A DNA stretch of 64,000 nt from Gemmatimonadota bacterium (GTDB lineage: Bacteria > Gemmatimonadota > Gemmatimonadetes > Longimicrobiales > Gaopeijiaceae), in contig SHZR01000001.1 in NCBI GenBank assembly GCA_009692205.1, positions 124,001-188,000 of the forward strand, written 5' to 3'. Numbering within the stretch: position 1 is the first letter of the stretch; each line of letters opens with the position of its first letter. Shown here in pieces: positions 44,720-53,100 of this stretch. The translations under genes were made by a program, and so were the position numbers. The notes beneath the pieces are model-generated. The model did no database searches, had not been told where the DNA came from, and was given only the letters and a program-made list of their open reading frames with translations.

Positions 44720-46252
44720 TCAGCGCCGCATGCGATCGAGGCTGCGGTAGTGGAGCGCCTCGGCGGCGTGGTGCTGCCGGACGTCGGCCGAGCCGTCCAA
44801 GTCCGCGATCGTGCGCGCCACCTTCAGGATGCGGTGATAGGCCCGCGCGGATAGCCCCGTGAGTTCCAGCGCCCGCTGGAGCATCCCGGCCACCGGGGGG
44901 CTGGGCCGACACCACTTCCGGAGGTCCGCAGGTCGCATGTGGCCGTTGGCGTATACGCCCGGCGAGTCCGCGAACCGCGTGAGCTGGACCGCGCGCGCCG
45001 CCGTGACCCGTCGGCGCACCTCGGCGCTCGACACCCCGTCCTCCTCGCCTTCTAGGCTCTCGAACGGAACCGCGGGCACGTGCAGGTGGATGTCGATGCG
45101 ATCCAGGAGCGGCCCGGACACCCGCCCCTGGTAACGAAGGACGACCCCGGGATCGCATAGACAGCGGTCCGACCCATCGCCGTAGTATCCGCACGGACAC
45201 GGATTCATCGCCGTGACCAAGAGGAAACGGGCCGGATAGAGCACGGACGCACGCGCGCGCGAGAGACGGACGACGCCCTCCTCCATGGGCTGGCGCAGGA
45301 CCTCGAGTACGTTGCGGCGATACTCCGCGAGTTCGTCGAGGAAGAGCACGCCGTGGTGGGCGAGGCTGATCTCTCCGGGCCGGAGCGGCACCCCGCCGCC
45401 GATGAGCCCCGCGTCGCTCACCGTATGGTGCGGCGAGCGGAACGGCCGCTCCGTCACGAGCGTGCCACCCCCGCGCAGGTGGCCCGCCACAGAATGGACC
45501 CGCGTCGCCTCGAGAGCCTCCGCGAGCGTGAGCGGGGGCAGGATGCCAGGGAGCCGCCGGGCGAGCATCGTCTTGCCGGCCCCTGGCGGCCCCAGGAGCA
45601 AGAGATTGTGCGAGCCCGCCGCGGCGATCTCGAGGGCGCGTTTCGCGGCGGCCTGGCCCTTCACGTCCGTGAGGTCCGGCCCGCCTTCCGTGCGCAGACA
45701 GAGCAGAGCCTGAGCATCCACCCTCGTGGACGCGATCGGGCGAGCCCCCACGAGGTGGTCGACCACCGCACGCAGGTCCGGAGCACCGAATACGCTGAGC
45801 CCGTCCACCACCGCCGCTTCGCGCGCATTCTCCAGCGGCAACACGAGGCTCTCGATCCCTGCCTCCCGACAACGTGCGGCGATCGGGAGCACGCCCGTCA
45901 CCGGCCGGAGCGACCCGTCGAGCCCGAGTTCGCCCAGGAACGCGGTGCTCGCCAAGGCGGACGCGGGCGCCCGTCCCGCAGCCGCGAGGAGGCCGATCGC
46001 GATCGGCAAATCGAACGCTGCCCCGTCCTTCGGAACGTCGGCCGGCGCGAGGTTCACCGTGATGCGTCGCTGCGGGAGATCGAAGCCCGTGTTCTTCAGC
46101 GCGGCGGTGACGCGCTCGCGGCCTTCCCGGACGGCCCCGTGCGCGAGCCCGACGACCGTGAAGCTCGGAAGCCCCGACGAGAGATGCACGTCCACGCGCA
46201 CGGGAAACGGTTCGACCCCGAGTACCGAAGCGGTGTGCACGTGCGCGAGCAT
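44720..46252 (-). CDS. comM: ComM-like Mg chelatase-family ATPase (YifB)
   Basis: 510 aa. N-terminal domain VRVDVHLSSGLPSFTVVGLAHGAVREGRERV (in parts); AAA+ core with Walker A LLLGPPGAGKTMLARRLP and LAHHGVLFLDELAEYRR (Walker B); Cys cluster MNPCPCGYYGD; C-terminal LSARAYHRILKVARTIADLDG. ComM is a DNA-branch-migration helicase in natural transformation. ATG 46252 gives the family start. Divergent from pntAA. Confidence 0.93.
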   Translation of the reverse strand: MLAHVHTASVLGVEPFPVRVDVHLSSGLPSFTVVGLAHGAVREGRERVTAALKNTGFDLPQRRITVNLAPADVPKDGAAFDLPIAIGLLAAAGRAPASALASTAFLGELGLDGSLRPVTGVLPIAARCREAGIESLVLPLENAREAAVVDGLSVFGAPDLRAVVDHLVGARPIASTRVDAQALLCLRTEGGPDLTDVKGQAAAKRALEIAAAGSHNLLLLGPPGAGKTMLARRLPGILPPLTLAEALEATRVHSVAGHLRGGGTLVTERPFRSPHHTVSDAGLIGGGVPLRPGEISLAHHGVLFLDELAEYRRNVLEVLRQPMEEGVVRLSRARASVLYPARFLLVTAMNPCPCGYYGDGSDRCLCDPGVVLRYQGRVSGPLLDRIDIHLHVPAVPFESLEGEEDGVSSAEVRRRVTAARAVQLTRFADSPGVYANGHMRPADLRKWCRPSPPVAGMLQRALELTGLSARAYHRILKVARTIADLDGSADVRQHHAAEALHYRSLDRMRR

Positions 46253-46374
46253 GGAGTACGCTCGCGGGCCCGCGGGGGCGCGCCGATGGGCGGATGGGAC
46301 GAGCCGCTTGTGCGGCCTAGAGCCCTTCCCTACCATGCGGCGCCCTAATCATCCCACGAGAGCCGAGCACGCGA

Positions 46375-47517
46375 ATGAAGGTCGCCGTTCCGAAGGAGAC
46401 GCGCCCCGGAGAGCTCCGGGTTGCCCTCGTTCCCAAGGACGTCAAAACCCTCGCCAAGTTGGGTCTCGAGGTGGTCGTGGAGGCCGGCGCGGGTCGGACC
46501 TCGGCGATCTCCGACGAGGAGTACGTCGCGGCGGGCGCGAGGGTCGTCACGACAGCGGCCGAGGCACTCGCGGGCGCCGGCATCGTCCTGCGCGTGAGCC
46601 CACCGTCGCTCTCCGGCCCCGACGAAGTCGGGGGCATCGAGCGCGGCGCGATCCTCGTGTCGTTCCTCAACCCATTCGCCAACCCCGACCTGGTGCGGCG
46701 GTTGGCCACGACGGGCGTCACGTCCCTCGCGATGGAACTCGTCCCGCGTATTACACGCGCCCAGTCGATGGACGCGCTCTCGTCGCAGGCGACCGCGGCG
46801 GGTTACAAGGCCGTGCTGCTCGCGGCCACGCATCTGCCCAGGTTCCTTCCCATGTTCACCACCGCCGCGGGCACGATTCGGCCCGGCAAGGCGCTGATCT
46901 TGGGCGCGGGCGTGGCGGGCCTGCAGGCGATCGCGACCAGCCGCCGGCTCGGTGCGATCGTCGAGGCGTTCGACGTGCGTCCGGCCGTCAAGGAACATGT
47001 CCAGAGCCTAGGCGCGAAGTTCCTCGAGGCCGAGCACTCCGTCACCGCCGAAGGCGAGGGTGGGTACGCGAAGGAGCTCTCGGAGGATCAGCACAAGCGC
47101 GAACTGGAGTTGCTCGCCGGCGCGATCGTGACCGCCGATGTGGTGATCGCCACGGCACAGATCCCAGGCCGCCGAGCGCCCATCCTGATCACCGAGGACA
47201 TGGTGAAGTCGATGAAGCCGGGCTCGGTGATCGTCGACCTCGCGGCCGAGACCGGGGGCAACTGCGCCCTCACCCGCGCGGGCGAGACGGTGGTCGTGGG
47301 CGGGGTTAAGATCATAGGACCGACGAACATCGCGGCCACGATTCCGGTGCACGCGAGTCAGATGTACTCCCGGAACATCGTGACGCTCGTCGGCGAGTTC
47401 GTGGGCAAGGACGGTAAGCTCGCGCTCGACTTCACGAACGACGTCGTGGGACCCTCGACGCTCACGCACGGCGGCGAGGTCAAGAACGACAGGGTGAGGC
47501 AGGCGATCGGGGGGTAG
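46375..47517 (+). CDS. pntAA: NAD(P) transhydrogenase alpha-1 subunit (PntAA), orphan
   Basis: 380 aa soluble NAD-binding domain I. Typical segments: VPKETRPGELRVALVP, the RQD-type loop PRITRAQSMDALSSQ, VLLAATHLPRFLPMF, GAGVAGLQAIATSRRLGAIVEAFDVRPA (Rossmann GxGxxG), and late LALDFTNDVVGPSTLTHGGEV. Split systems also need pntAB and pntB, normally directly downstream; none is here. The next gene is on the opposite strand 52 bases on, so the complex cannot be complete at this locus. Confidence 0.9.
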   Translation: MKVAVPKETRPGELRVALVPKDVKTLAKLGLEVVVEAGAGRTSAISDEEYVAAGARVVTTAAEALAGAGIVLRVSPPSLSGPDEVGGIERGAILVSFLNPFANPDLVRRLATTGVTSLAMELVPRITRAQSMDALSSQATAAGYKAVLLAATHLPRFLPMFTTAAGTIRPGKALILGAGVAGLQAIATSRRLGAIVEAFDVRPAVKEHVQSLGAKFLEAEHSVTAEGEGGYAKELSEDQHKRELELLAGAIVTADVVIATAQIPGRRAPILITEDMVKSMKPGSVIVDLAAETGGNCALTRAGETVVVGGVKIIGPTNIAATIPVHASQMYSRNIVTLVGEFVGKDGKLALDFTNDVVGPSTLTHGGEVKNDRVRQAIGG

Positions 47518-47568
47518 TAGCATGGGGCAGTTCTGAACGGCGGAGGGTGGGCGGCATCGGTAACGATG

Positions 47569-47982
47569 TCACCCTAGGGTGCGGGCGACGAGGTCGTCGG
47601 TGACAGCGAGCCCCGACGAGAGCCGCCGATCGAGCCGTTGCCCGAGCATCCGACCCACGACCGTGTCACGCTCGGCCCAATAGGCGTCGAAGTCGGCGAG
47701 AACGCCCTCGACGCGACGCTGGCCGTCGAAGGCGAAGAGCGTCACGAGCGCCAGGAACACCGCGCCGGCCAGCGACCACCAGCCGCGTCCCCGGGGCCGC
47801 CAGAGCGCAGCGGCCACGCCGAGGGCGGCCAACGCGAGCCAGCGGCCGGCCGGCTCCGACGTCCAAAGTCCGAGCGCCGCGAGCGCTATCCAAGGGCCGA
47901 GCCAGCCCGCGGTGGCGACGGCTCGCGCAGCGAGCCCCGAGGAGCTCGTCACGCCTTCTGGGTGGGCGCCCGAATTCGGCAC
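47569..47982 (-). CDS. Membrane protein of unknown function, probably 3'-truncated
   Basis: 137 aa from GTG 47982 (alternative ATG 48039). Helices at about 15-40, 40-60 and 68-90, then a soluble segment (RVEGVLADFDAYWAERDTVVGRMLGQRLDRRLSSG, in parts) that resembles the start of a HAMP/sensor-kinase periplasmic region, and an abrupt stop after VARTLG. No conserved catalytic part follows. Facing the orphan pntAA, it may be the left end of a gene cut by a deletion. A TATATT lies 36 bases upstream of the GTG. Confidence 0.55.
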   Translation of the reverse strand: MPNSGAHPEGVTSSSGLAARAVATAGWLGPWIALAALGLWTSEPAGRWLALAALGVAAALWRPRGRGWWSLAGAVFLALVTLFAFDGQRRVEGVLADFDAYWAERDTVVGRMLGQRLDRRLSSGLAVTDDLVARTLG

Positions 47983-48018
47983 GACCTCGTCTCGCTCGGA
48001 GGTTCGCTGGAACGGACG

Positions 48019-48024
48019 AATATA
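48019..48024 (-). promoter_or_regulatory. Candidate -10 TATATT
   Basis: Minus strand TATATT upstream of the truncated membrane gene. It favours the GTG at 47982 as start, since 48039 lies upstream of the expected transcript start. No good -35. Confidence 0.35.
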
Positions 48025-48083
48025 CCCGTGCCCCCACACGCATACATCCGAACCGCGCTCACCTAGGGGTGTAGGACCCTCCG

Positions 48084-48779
48084 ATGAGACTCGATCTTTC
48101 CGTGGGGCTCTTGGTCGCCGCCGCCCTCCTCGTGCCTGCTTCCGCCACCGCCCAGGGCATCGTAGTCGACCAGGGGAGATTCGCGGTGAGCTTCCGCGGA
48201 GCGAGCGCCGGGACCGAGGATTTCTCCATTCGGCGCGCGGGACTCGGACGGGAGGAAGCGATCTTCGCGAACGCCACGGTCGCGCTCACTCGCGAGGGTC
48301 TGCCCCAAGAGATCCGTCCCCTGCTCCGCGCAACCCCACCCAACGGAGTCGCCAGCGAGTATCAGGTGGAAGTCGTGGGCGCCGACGCGGTCGACCTGGG
48401 CCTACGGCGTGTCGGGAGGCGCTACGTAGCCACCATCCATTCGGAGATCGGCGAGGAGCAGCGGGAGTTCCCGGCGGAGCCCGACACCTGGATCTTGGAA
48501 GCGGACGTGGCGCACCTCTACTACTTCTTGCGCGACGCGAGAGAGGGCTCGGTCACCCCGGTGGTGGTGCCGCGCGCACGCATACGGCTCGAACTGACCG
48601 CCGGCGCCTCCACGGACGAGGATCTCCGCGTGGGCTCGACGGTCCTCCGTGCGCGTCGCATCGAGTTCAGCGCCGGAGAGGATCGTCGGACCGTATGGTT
48701 CGATCGGCTGGGGCGGGTGCTGCGCGTGGAGATTCCCGCGACCGGCTACGTGGCCGAGCGCACCGACGTGCTGCGCTGA
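48084..48779 (+). CDS. Exported beta-rich protein (DUF6134-like)
   Basis: 231 aa. Signal peptide ends PASATAQG (about residue 24). The rest is beta-strand-rich (QGRFAVSFRGASAGTEDFSIRR, in parts) with the C-terminal ending RTVWFDRLGRVLRVEIPATGYVAERTDVLR (in parts). The pattern (glycine-turn, RTVWFD plus LRVEIP) resembles DUF6134-type periplasmic proteins. Monocistronic between the truncated membrane gene and the kinase. Function unknown. Confidence 0.65.
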   Translation: MRLDLSVGLLVAAALLVPASATAQGIVVDQGRFAVSFRGASAGTEDFSIRRAGLGREEAIFANATVALTREGLPQEIRPLLRATPPNGVASEYQVEVVGADAVDLGLRRVGRRYVATIHSEIGEEQREFPAEPDTWILEADVAHLYYFLRDAREGSVTPVVVPRARIRLELTAGASTDEDLRVGSTVLRARRIEFSAGEDRRTVWFDRLGRVLRVEIPATGYVAERTDVLR

Positions 48780-48806
48780 GCGCGGCCGCAGAGCTTCCCT
48801 AGCGCA

Positions 48807-50159
48807 TCACCACCTGGGACGGAGCGGCGAAACCCCGTTTCCGGAGGCCGGCACCGAAACGAGTACGGACGTGCCTTCTCCGAGCCGGCTGCTGATCTCG
48901 ATGGAGCCCCCGTGCGCCTCGACGATCCGCCTCGCGAGACTCAGCCCGATGCCATAGCCACCGGTATCCCGAGAGCGTGAACGGTCCGCCCGGTAGAATG
49001 GCTCGAAGACGAACGGCAGGTCGTCACGCGCGATGCCGACGCCGTGATCGTGGAAGGAGATCATGATCGCACCGTCCGCCGTGTCGATCACGACGCGCAC
49101 GGGCAAACCTGCGGGGTCCGAGTACTTCACCGCGTTGGAGAGCACGTTGCCCACGAGAATGCGCATCCGCTCTGGGTCGACTTCCGCGTGCAGGGGGCGA
49201 TCCGCCCCCTTGAGATCGATGCCCGGCCCGGAGTCGCTGAGCGCCGTCACGCACTCTCGCACGAGAGCGCTCAAGTCGGTGCGCTCCTTCGCGAGGCCGC
49301 CGTGCGGGCTGTCCAGCCGCTCGGTTTCGAGGAGCTCGCGGATCATCGTCTCGGTCTCCTCGACGTCCTCGATCACGCTGCGTCGGGCCGCCGAGTCCGG
49401 CATCATCTCCAGCGCCACGCGCATGCGCGTCAGCGGCGAGCGGATCTCGTGACTGACGTCCAGCAGCAGCTGGTCGCGGGCCCTGATCCGTTCCCTCACC
49501 GCTCGGGCCATGGCGTTGAACGAGACGATGAGCCGCCCGAGTTCGTCGGTGCGTCGCGTGGGCATCTCCACGTCGAGGTCGCCGGCCCGTAGCCGCTCCA
49601 CACCGTCGCTCAGGACACGCACGGGGCGCAGGAGCCGACGCGTGAGCACGTACACGCCCGCGAGCACGGCGAGCATGAAGAGCGCGTCTGCGACGTTTTC
49701 CCAGTCGGGCCCCGAGCCGAGCGCCGTCCTGCCGGACTGCAGCGAGAGCAGATACCGATACTCGCCGCGTGAGACGTCGGCGCTGAAGCCGAGCGGACTC
49801 GCGATGCCAGCGCGCGAGCCGGCCAGGCCGGGGTAGGGTGGCAGGTCGACATCCTCGAAGTCCGGGAAGTCCGCCGCGCTGGTCCACGCGACACCCGGAC
49901 CCTCGATCCGCATCCCCACGCCCAAGCGCTCGGCTACTGCTCTCGCGGTCGTCGTGTCGGGAGGGTCCCCGAGGTCGCCCAGCACATAGCGGGCATAGTT
50001 GACTGCGGTGGCTTGGATGGTGGGCCGCTCCCGCTGCCAATCGAAGACCCAGAACGTGATCGCGAAGTACGATCCCACCACGGTGAACGCGCCCACGAAG
50101 ACGAGCAGGATCTTGAGGAACAGCGCGCTCCTCACCCTACCGAGCAGCTTAAGCATCAT
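48807..50159 (-). CDS. Sensor histidine kinase (CpxA-like)
   Basis: 450 aa. TM1 about 13-36, periplasmic loop about 37-150, TM2 about 155-178, HAMP with RPVRVLSDGVERLRAGDLDVEMP. The H box is LLLDVSHEIRSPLTRM; N box NVLSNAVKY; G1 DHGVGIA; F FVFEPFYRAD; G2 GGYGIGLSLARRIVEAHGG. ATG at 50159 (or 50156) overlaps the regulator stop. It pairs with the OmpR-family regulator and faces an export operon. Confidence 0.93.
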   Translation of the reverse strand: MMLKLLGRVRSALFLKILLVFVGAFTVVGSYFAITFWVFDWQRERPTIQATAVNYARYVLGDLGDPPDTTTARAVAERLGVGMRIEGPGVAWTSAADFPDFEDVDLPPYPGLAGSRAGIASPLGFSADVSRGEYRYLLSLQSGRTALGSGPDWENVADALFMLAVLAGVYVLTRRLLRPVRVLSDGVERLRAGDLDVEMPTRRTDELGRLIVSFNAMARAVRERIRARDQLLLDVSHEIRSPLTRMRVALEMMPDSAARRSVIEDVEETETMIRELLETERLDSPHGGLAKERTDLSALVRECVTALSDSGPGIDLKGADRPLHAEVDPERMRILVGNVLSNAVKYSDPAGLPVRVVIDTADGAIMISFHDHGVGIARDDLPFVFEPFYRADRSRSRDTGGYGIGLSLARRIVEAHGGSIEISSRLGEGTSVLVSVPASGNGVSPLRPRW

Positions 50160-50838
50160 CGTCGGGCACCCCCACGAACGCGTACCCGGATCCGCGCACC
50201 GTGCGCACATAGCGCGGCTGACGTGGGTCGTCGTCGAGCTTCTGGCGGAGCCGACTCACGAGCACGTCGATCGAGCGGTCGAACGCGTCCCACGACTCGC
50301 CCTTCACCTGGTCGAGGATGTTGCCGCGTGAGAGCACCCTGCCCCGGCTGCGTATCAGGAGCTCGAGCAGATCGAACTCCGCGGTGGTGAGCGGCACCGG
50401 CTCGTCCTTCAGGTAGGCCGAGCGGCGCTGCGGGTCGACCCGTAGCGAGCCGAACTTCCACACATCCTCGGTCGAGCGCCCCCGCCGCAGGATCGCCTGG
50501 ATCCTGGCGACGAGTTCGCGGGGCTCGAACGGCTTGGGCATGTAGTCGTCTGCGCCGAGCTCCAACCCCACGACGCGGTCGGTGACGTCGCCCCTCGCCG
50601 TCAACATGATGATCGGCACCGACGAGGACCGACGGATGGCGCGGCAGGCCTCGAAGCCGTCCATGCCGGGCAACATGACGTCCAGCACGACGATGTCGGG
50701 ATGCTCGGTCTTCAGCAGCCGCAGGCCCTCGTCGGCGTTGACCGCGGTCGCGACCTCGAAGCCGCTGCTCGTGAGATACGCCGACAGGAGCCCGCAGAGC
50801 TTGCGGTCATCGTCGATCACGAGCACCCGTCCCCTCAT
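50149..50838 (-). CDS. OmpR/CpxR-family response regulator
   Basis: 229 aa. Receiver (about 1-120): VIDDDRKL, phospho-Asp in IVVLDVMLPGMDG, TARGD, YMPKPFEPREL. Winged-helix DNA-binding domain (about 130-225): LTTAEFDLLELLIRSRGRVLSR, then DRSIDVLVSRLRQKL and RYVRTVRGSGYAFV (in parts). GGGGAG SD before the ATG. Divergent from the gene at 51053; a palindrome lies between them. Confidence 0.94.
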   Translation of the reverse strand: MRGRVLVIDDDRKLCGLLSAYLTSSGFEVATAVNADEGLRLLKTEHPDIVVLDVMLPGMDGFEACRAIRRSSSVPIIMLTARGDVTDRVVGLELGADDYMPKPFEPRELVARIQAILRRGRSTEDVWKFGSLRVDPQRRSAYLKDEPVPLTTAEFDLLELLIRSRGRVLSRGNILDQVKGESWDAFDRSIDVLVSRLRQKLDDDPRQPRYVRTVRGSGYAFVGVPDDDA

Positions 50839-50966
50839 TTCAGTCTCCCCAATGGAGGCCTAAGGCGCTCCTGACACCTGTTGCGATAGGATCGCGTAGG
50901 ACCCTTACGCGAGTGTGTCCGTGTCGTTGCTGAATGTTGCGCGGCGCCCCTCGCCACCAGCGCATC

Positions 50967-50981
50967 GTTACAATCTGTAAC
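50967..50981. promoter_or_regulatory. Palindrome GTTACA-N3-TGTAAC, candidate regulator operator
   Basis: Perfect 6-bp arms with a 3-base spacer in the 215-base gap between the divergent regulator and the secreted-protein gene. Palindromes or repeats of this size are bound by OmpR-family regulators of metal or envelope stress, so it may be autoregulatory. Confidence 0.45.
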
Positions 50982-51052
50982 CTCGGCAACATGCGGAAGT
51001 AACGCACTCTTGCGAGCTTTGCCCAGAACACTCAGCCGGAGGACATGTAGAA

Positions 51053-51481
51053 ATGAAGAAGATTCGACGCCACGCGCGCGCCTTCACGCTCACGGCCGCG
51101 CTCCTCGGCGCCTTCCTCGCGCCCAACATCGCGTCCGCGCAGTCGCAGCTCGCCGTGGCCGAGGCTCGGACGTTCCTGGGCACTTGGGTCCTGGCGCTCA
51201 CGTCCGACATGGGCTCGTTCAACATGAACCTGGAGGTGACCGACATGGGCGGGAAGGTGGCCGCCAGCATCGGCGCTCCTGAGATGGGTCCCATGCAGGA
51301 CGTCACCGACATCACCAAGGACGGCGAGATCCTGGTGCTCTCGTTCGCGGGTAACGCACAGGGCCAGAGCTTCGAGGCCGTGGTCACGCTCGAGCCGGCC
51401 GGCGAGGAGCTCACGGTCTGGTTCGATATCAACCAAGGCACCTTCGGGATGGGTGGAACGGGCACCAAGTCGGCCAACTAG
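51053..51481 (+). CDS. Small secreted protein of unknown function
   Basis: 142 aa. Signal peptide (MKKIRRHARAF then hydrophobic to NIASAQS, about 30 residues). The mature part starts with TFLGTWVLAL, then short beta strands with many Gly (NLEVTDMGGKVAAS, LSFAGNAQGQSFEAVVTLEP). No recognised domain. A GGAGG SD lies 10 bases before the ATG. It leads the region of the export operon, about 95 bases before tolC. Confidence 0.75.
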   Translation: MKKIRRHARAFTLTAALLGAFLAPNIASAQSQLAVAEARTFLGTWVLALTSDMGSFNMNLEVTDMGGKVAASIGAPEMGPMQDVTDITKDGEILVLSFAGNAQGQSFEAVVTLEPAGEELTVWFDINQGTFGMGGTGTKSAN

Positions 51482-51576
51482 GCGACCGGCTCGGCGCCGC
51501 TGGGGCAACGCCCCCCGTCGGGCGTACGGTCCGCGAGCGCCCACTCACCCGTAACGTAGAGGCACCTCGAACGAGC

Positions 51577-53070
51577 ATGATGAACGGTTTGCGCGCACTC
51601 GCTTTGGCTCTCTGCCTCCTGCCCACGGCACTCCGGGCTCAGGAGACGGTGCCGTCGCGCCTTTCCCTCGAGCAGGCGATCGACCTGGCACGTGCCGAAA
51701 ACCCGAACTTCCGGCAAGCCCGAAACGACGCGGGCCTGGCCGACTGGGATGTGCGTCAGGCCTATTCGGCGTTCTTCCCGCAGGTCACGGCGAGCGGCGG
51801 TGTACAGTGGCAGGGCACGGGCGAACAGCAGTTGGGAAGTCTGACCCTCGGCGACCTCGGATTCGGCAACCAGCCGTCGTACTACTCGTCCAGCTATCGA
51901 CTGGGGCTCACCTACTCTCTCGATTGGCGAACGCTCAAGGGACCGGCCCAGGCCAAGTCGAACCGACGCGTGACGGACGCCCAGATCCGGGCGTCCGAGG
52001 CCAACCTCGTGTCGCAGGTGACCAACGCCTACCTCGAGGTACTGCGCCGACAGGAAGCCCTCCGCATCACGGGGCTCCAGCTCGAGAACAGCGACAACAA
52101 CCTCCGTCTCGCGCAGGCTCAGCTCCAGGTGGGCGCCGTGACGGGCATCGACGTGGGTCAGGCGGAGGTGCAGGTTGGCCGCTCGCGCGTGACGCTGCTC
52201 CAATCCCAGAACGGGCTCGAGACGGCTCGCATGCGGTTGCTGCAGCAGCTCGGGCAGTCCATGGGGCAGGACTTCGAGGTCACGACGACCTTCCCCCTCA
52301 GCGAGCCCACGTGGGACATGGAAACGCTGGAGGCGATGGCCGTGTCCGGGAACCCGACGCTCGCCTCCCGGAGAGACTCCCGCGAGTCGGCCGATATCGG
52401 CGTGAGCATCGCCAGGTCGTCGTACATGCCCACCCTGTCGCTCTCCACGGCGTGGAGCGGCTTCACGCGCGAGGCGAGCAGCACCGACTTCCAGGTCGCG
52501 CAGGCTCAGGCACAGATCGCGAGCTCGATCGCGCAGTGCATCAACACGAACGACCTATACTCGCGCCTCGCCAACCCGCTGCCCCCGCTCGACTGCTCGC
52601 GCTTCACTTTCACCGACACCCAGCGCCAGCGGATCATCGACCAGAACAACCAGTTCCCGTTCGCGTTCGCGCGCTCGCCCTTGACGGTGTCGCTCCAGGT
52701 CAGCGTCCCGATCTTCCAGGGCCTCGGGCGCGAGCGGAACCTCGAGGCCGCGCGCCTCCAGCGTGACGACCTGACCGAGCAGGTTCGGGAGCAGGAGATC
52801 GCGCTCCAAGCCGACATCGCCATCGGGCTCGCGAACGCGCGCACTGCCTACCAGAGCGCGCTGCTCGAAGAGAGCAACCGCGTCCTGTCCGACCAACAGC
52901 TGCGTCTCGCGCGTGAGCGCTACCAACTCGGCGAGATCACCTTCGTCGACCTGGTGGACGCGCAGACCGTGCTGGCCCAAGCGGAGGCCGATCGCCTCAA
53001 CGCGATCTTCGCCTACCACGACCTGGTCACTACGCTCGAGGCCCTCGTCGGCGCCCCTCTCCGTCAATAG
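51577..53070 (+). CDS. TolC-family outer-membrane efflux protein
   Basis: 497 aa. Signal peptide ends LRAQ (about residue 22). The two coiled-coil repeats characteristic of TolC are seen, each with QRLEVGxxTGIDV-like sequence (AQLQVGAVTGIDVGQAEVQ near 190; ERYQLGEITFVDLVDAQTVL near 455). Length is about the usual 450-500. Forms the outer-membrane channel for the MacA-like adaptor gene that starts 31 bases after the tolC stop. Confidence 0.9.
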   Translation: MMNGLRALALALCLLPTALRAQETVPSRLSLEQAIDLARAENPNFRQARNDAGLADWDVRQAYSAFFPQVTASGGVQWQGTGEQQLGSLTLGDLGFGNQPSYYSSSYRLGLTYSLDWRTLKGPAQAKSNRRVTDAQIRASEANLVSQVTNAYLEVLRRQEALRITGLQLENSDNNLRLAQAQLQVGAVTGIDVGQAEVQVGRSRVTLLQSQNGLETARMRLLQQLGQSMGQDFEVTTTFPLSEPTWDMETLEAMAVSGNPTLASRRDSRESADIGVSIARSSYMPTLSLSTAWSGFTREASSTDFQVAQAQAQIASSIAQCINTNDLYSRLANPLPPLDCSRFTFTDTQRQRIIDQNNQFPFAFARSPLTVSLQVSVPIFQGLGRERNLEAARLQRDDLTEQVREQEIALQADIAIGLANARTAYQSALLEESNRVLSDQQLRLARERYQLGEITFVDLVDAQTVLAQAEADRLNAIFAYHDLVTTLEALVGAPLRQ

Positions 53071-53100
53071 CACCTACGTGAATCATCAGCCGAAGGCATC

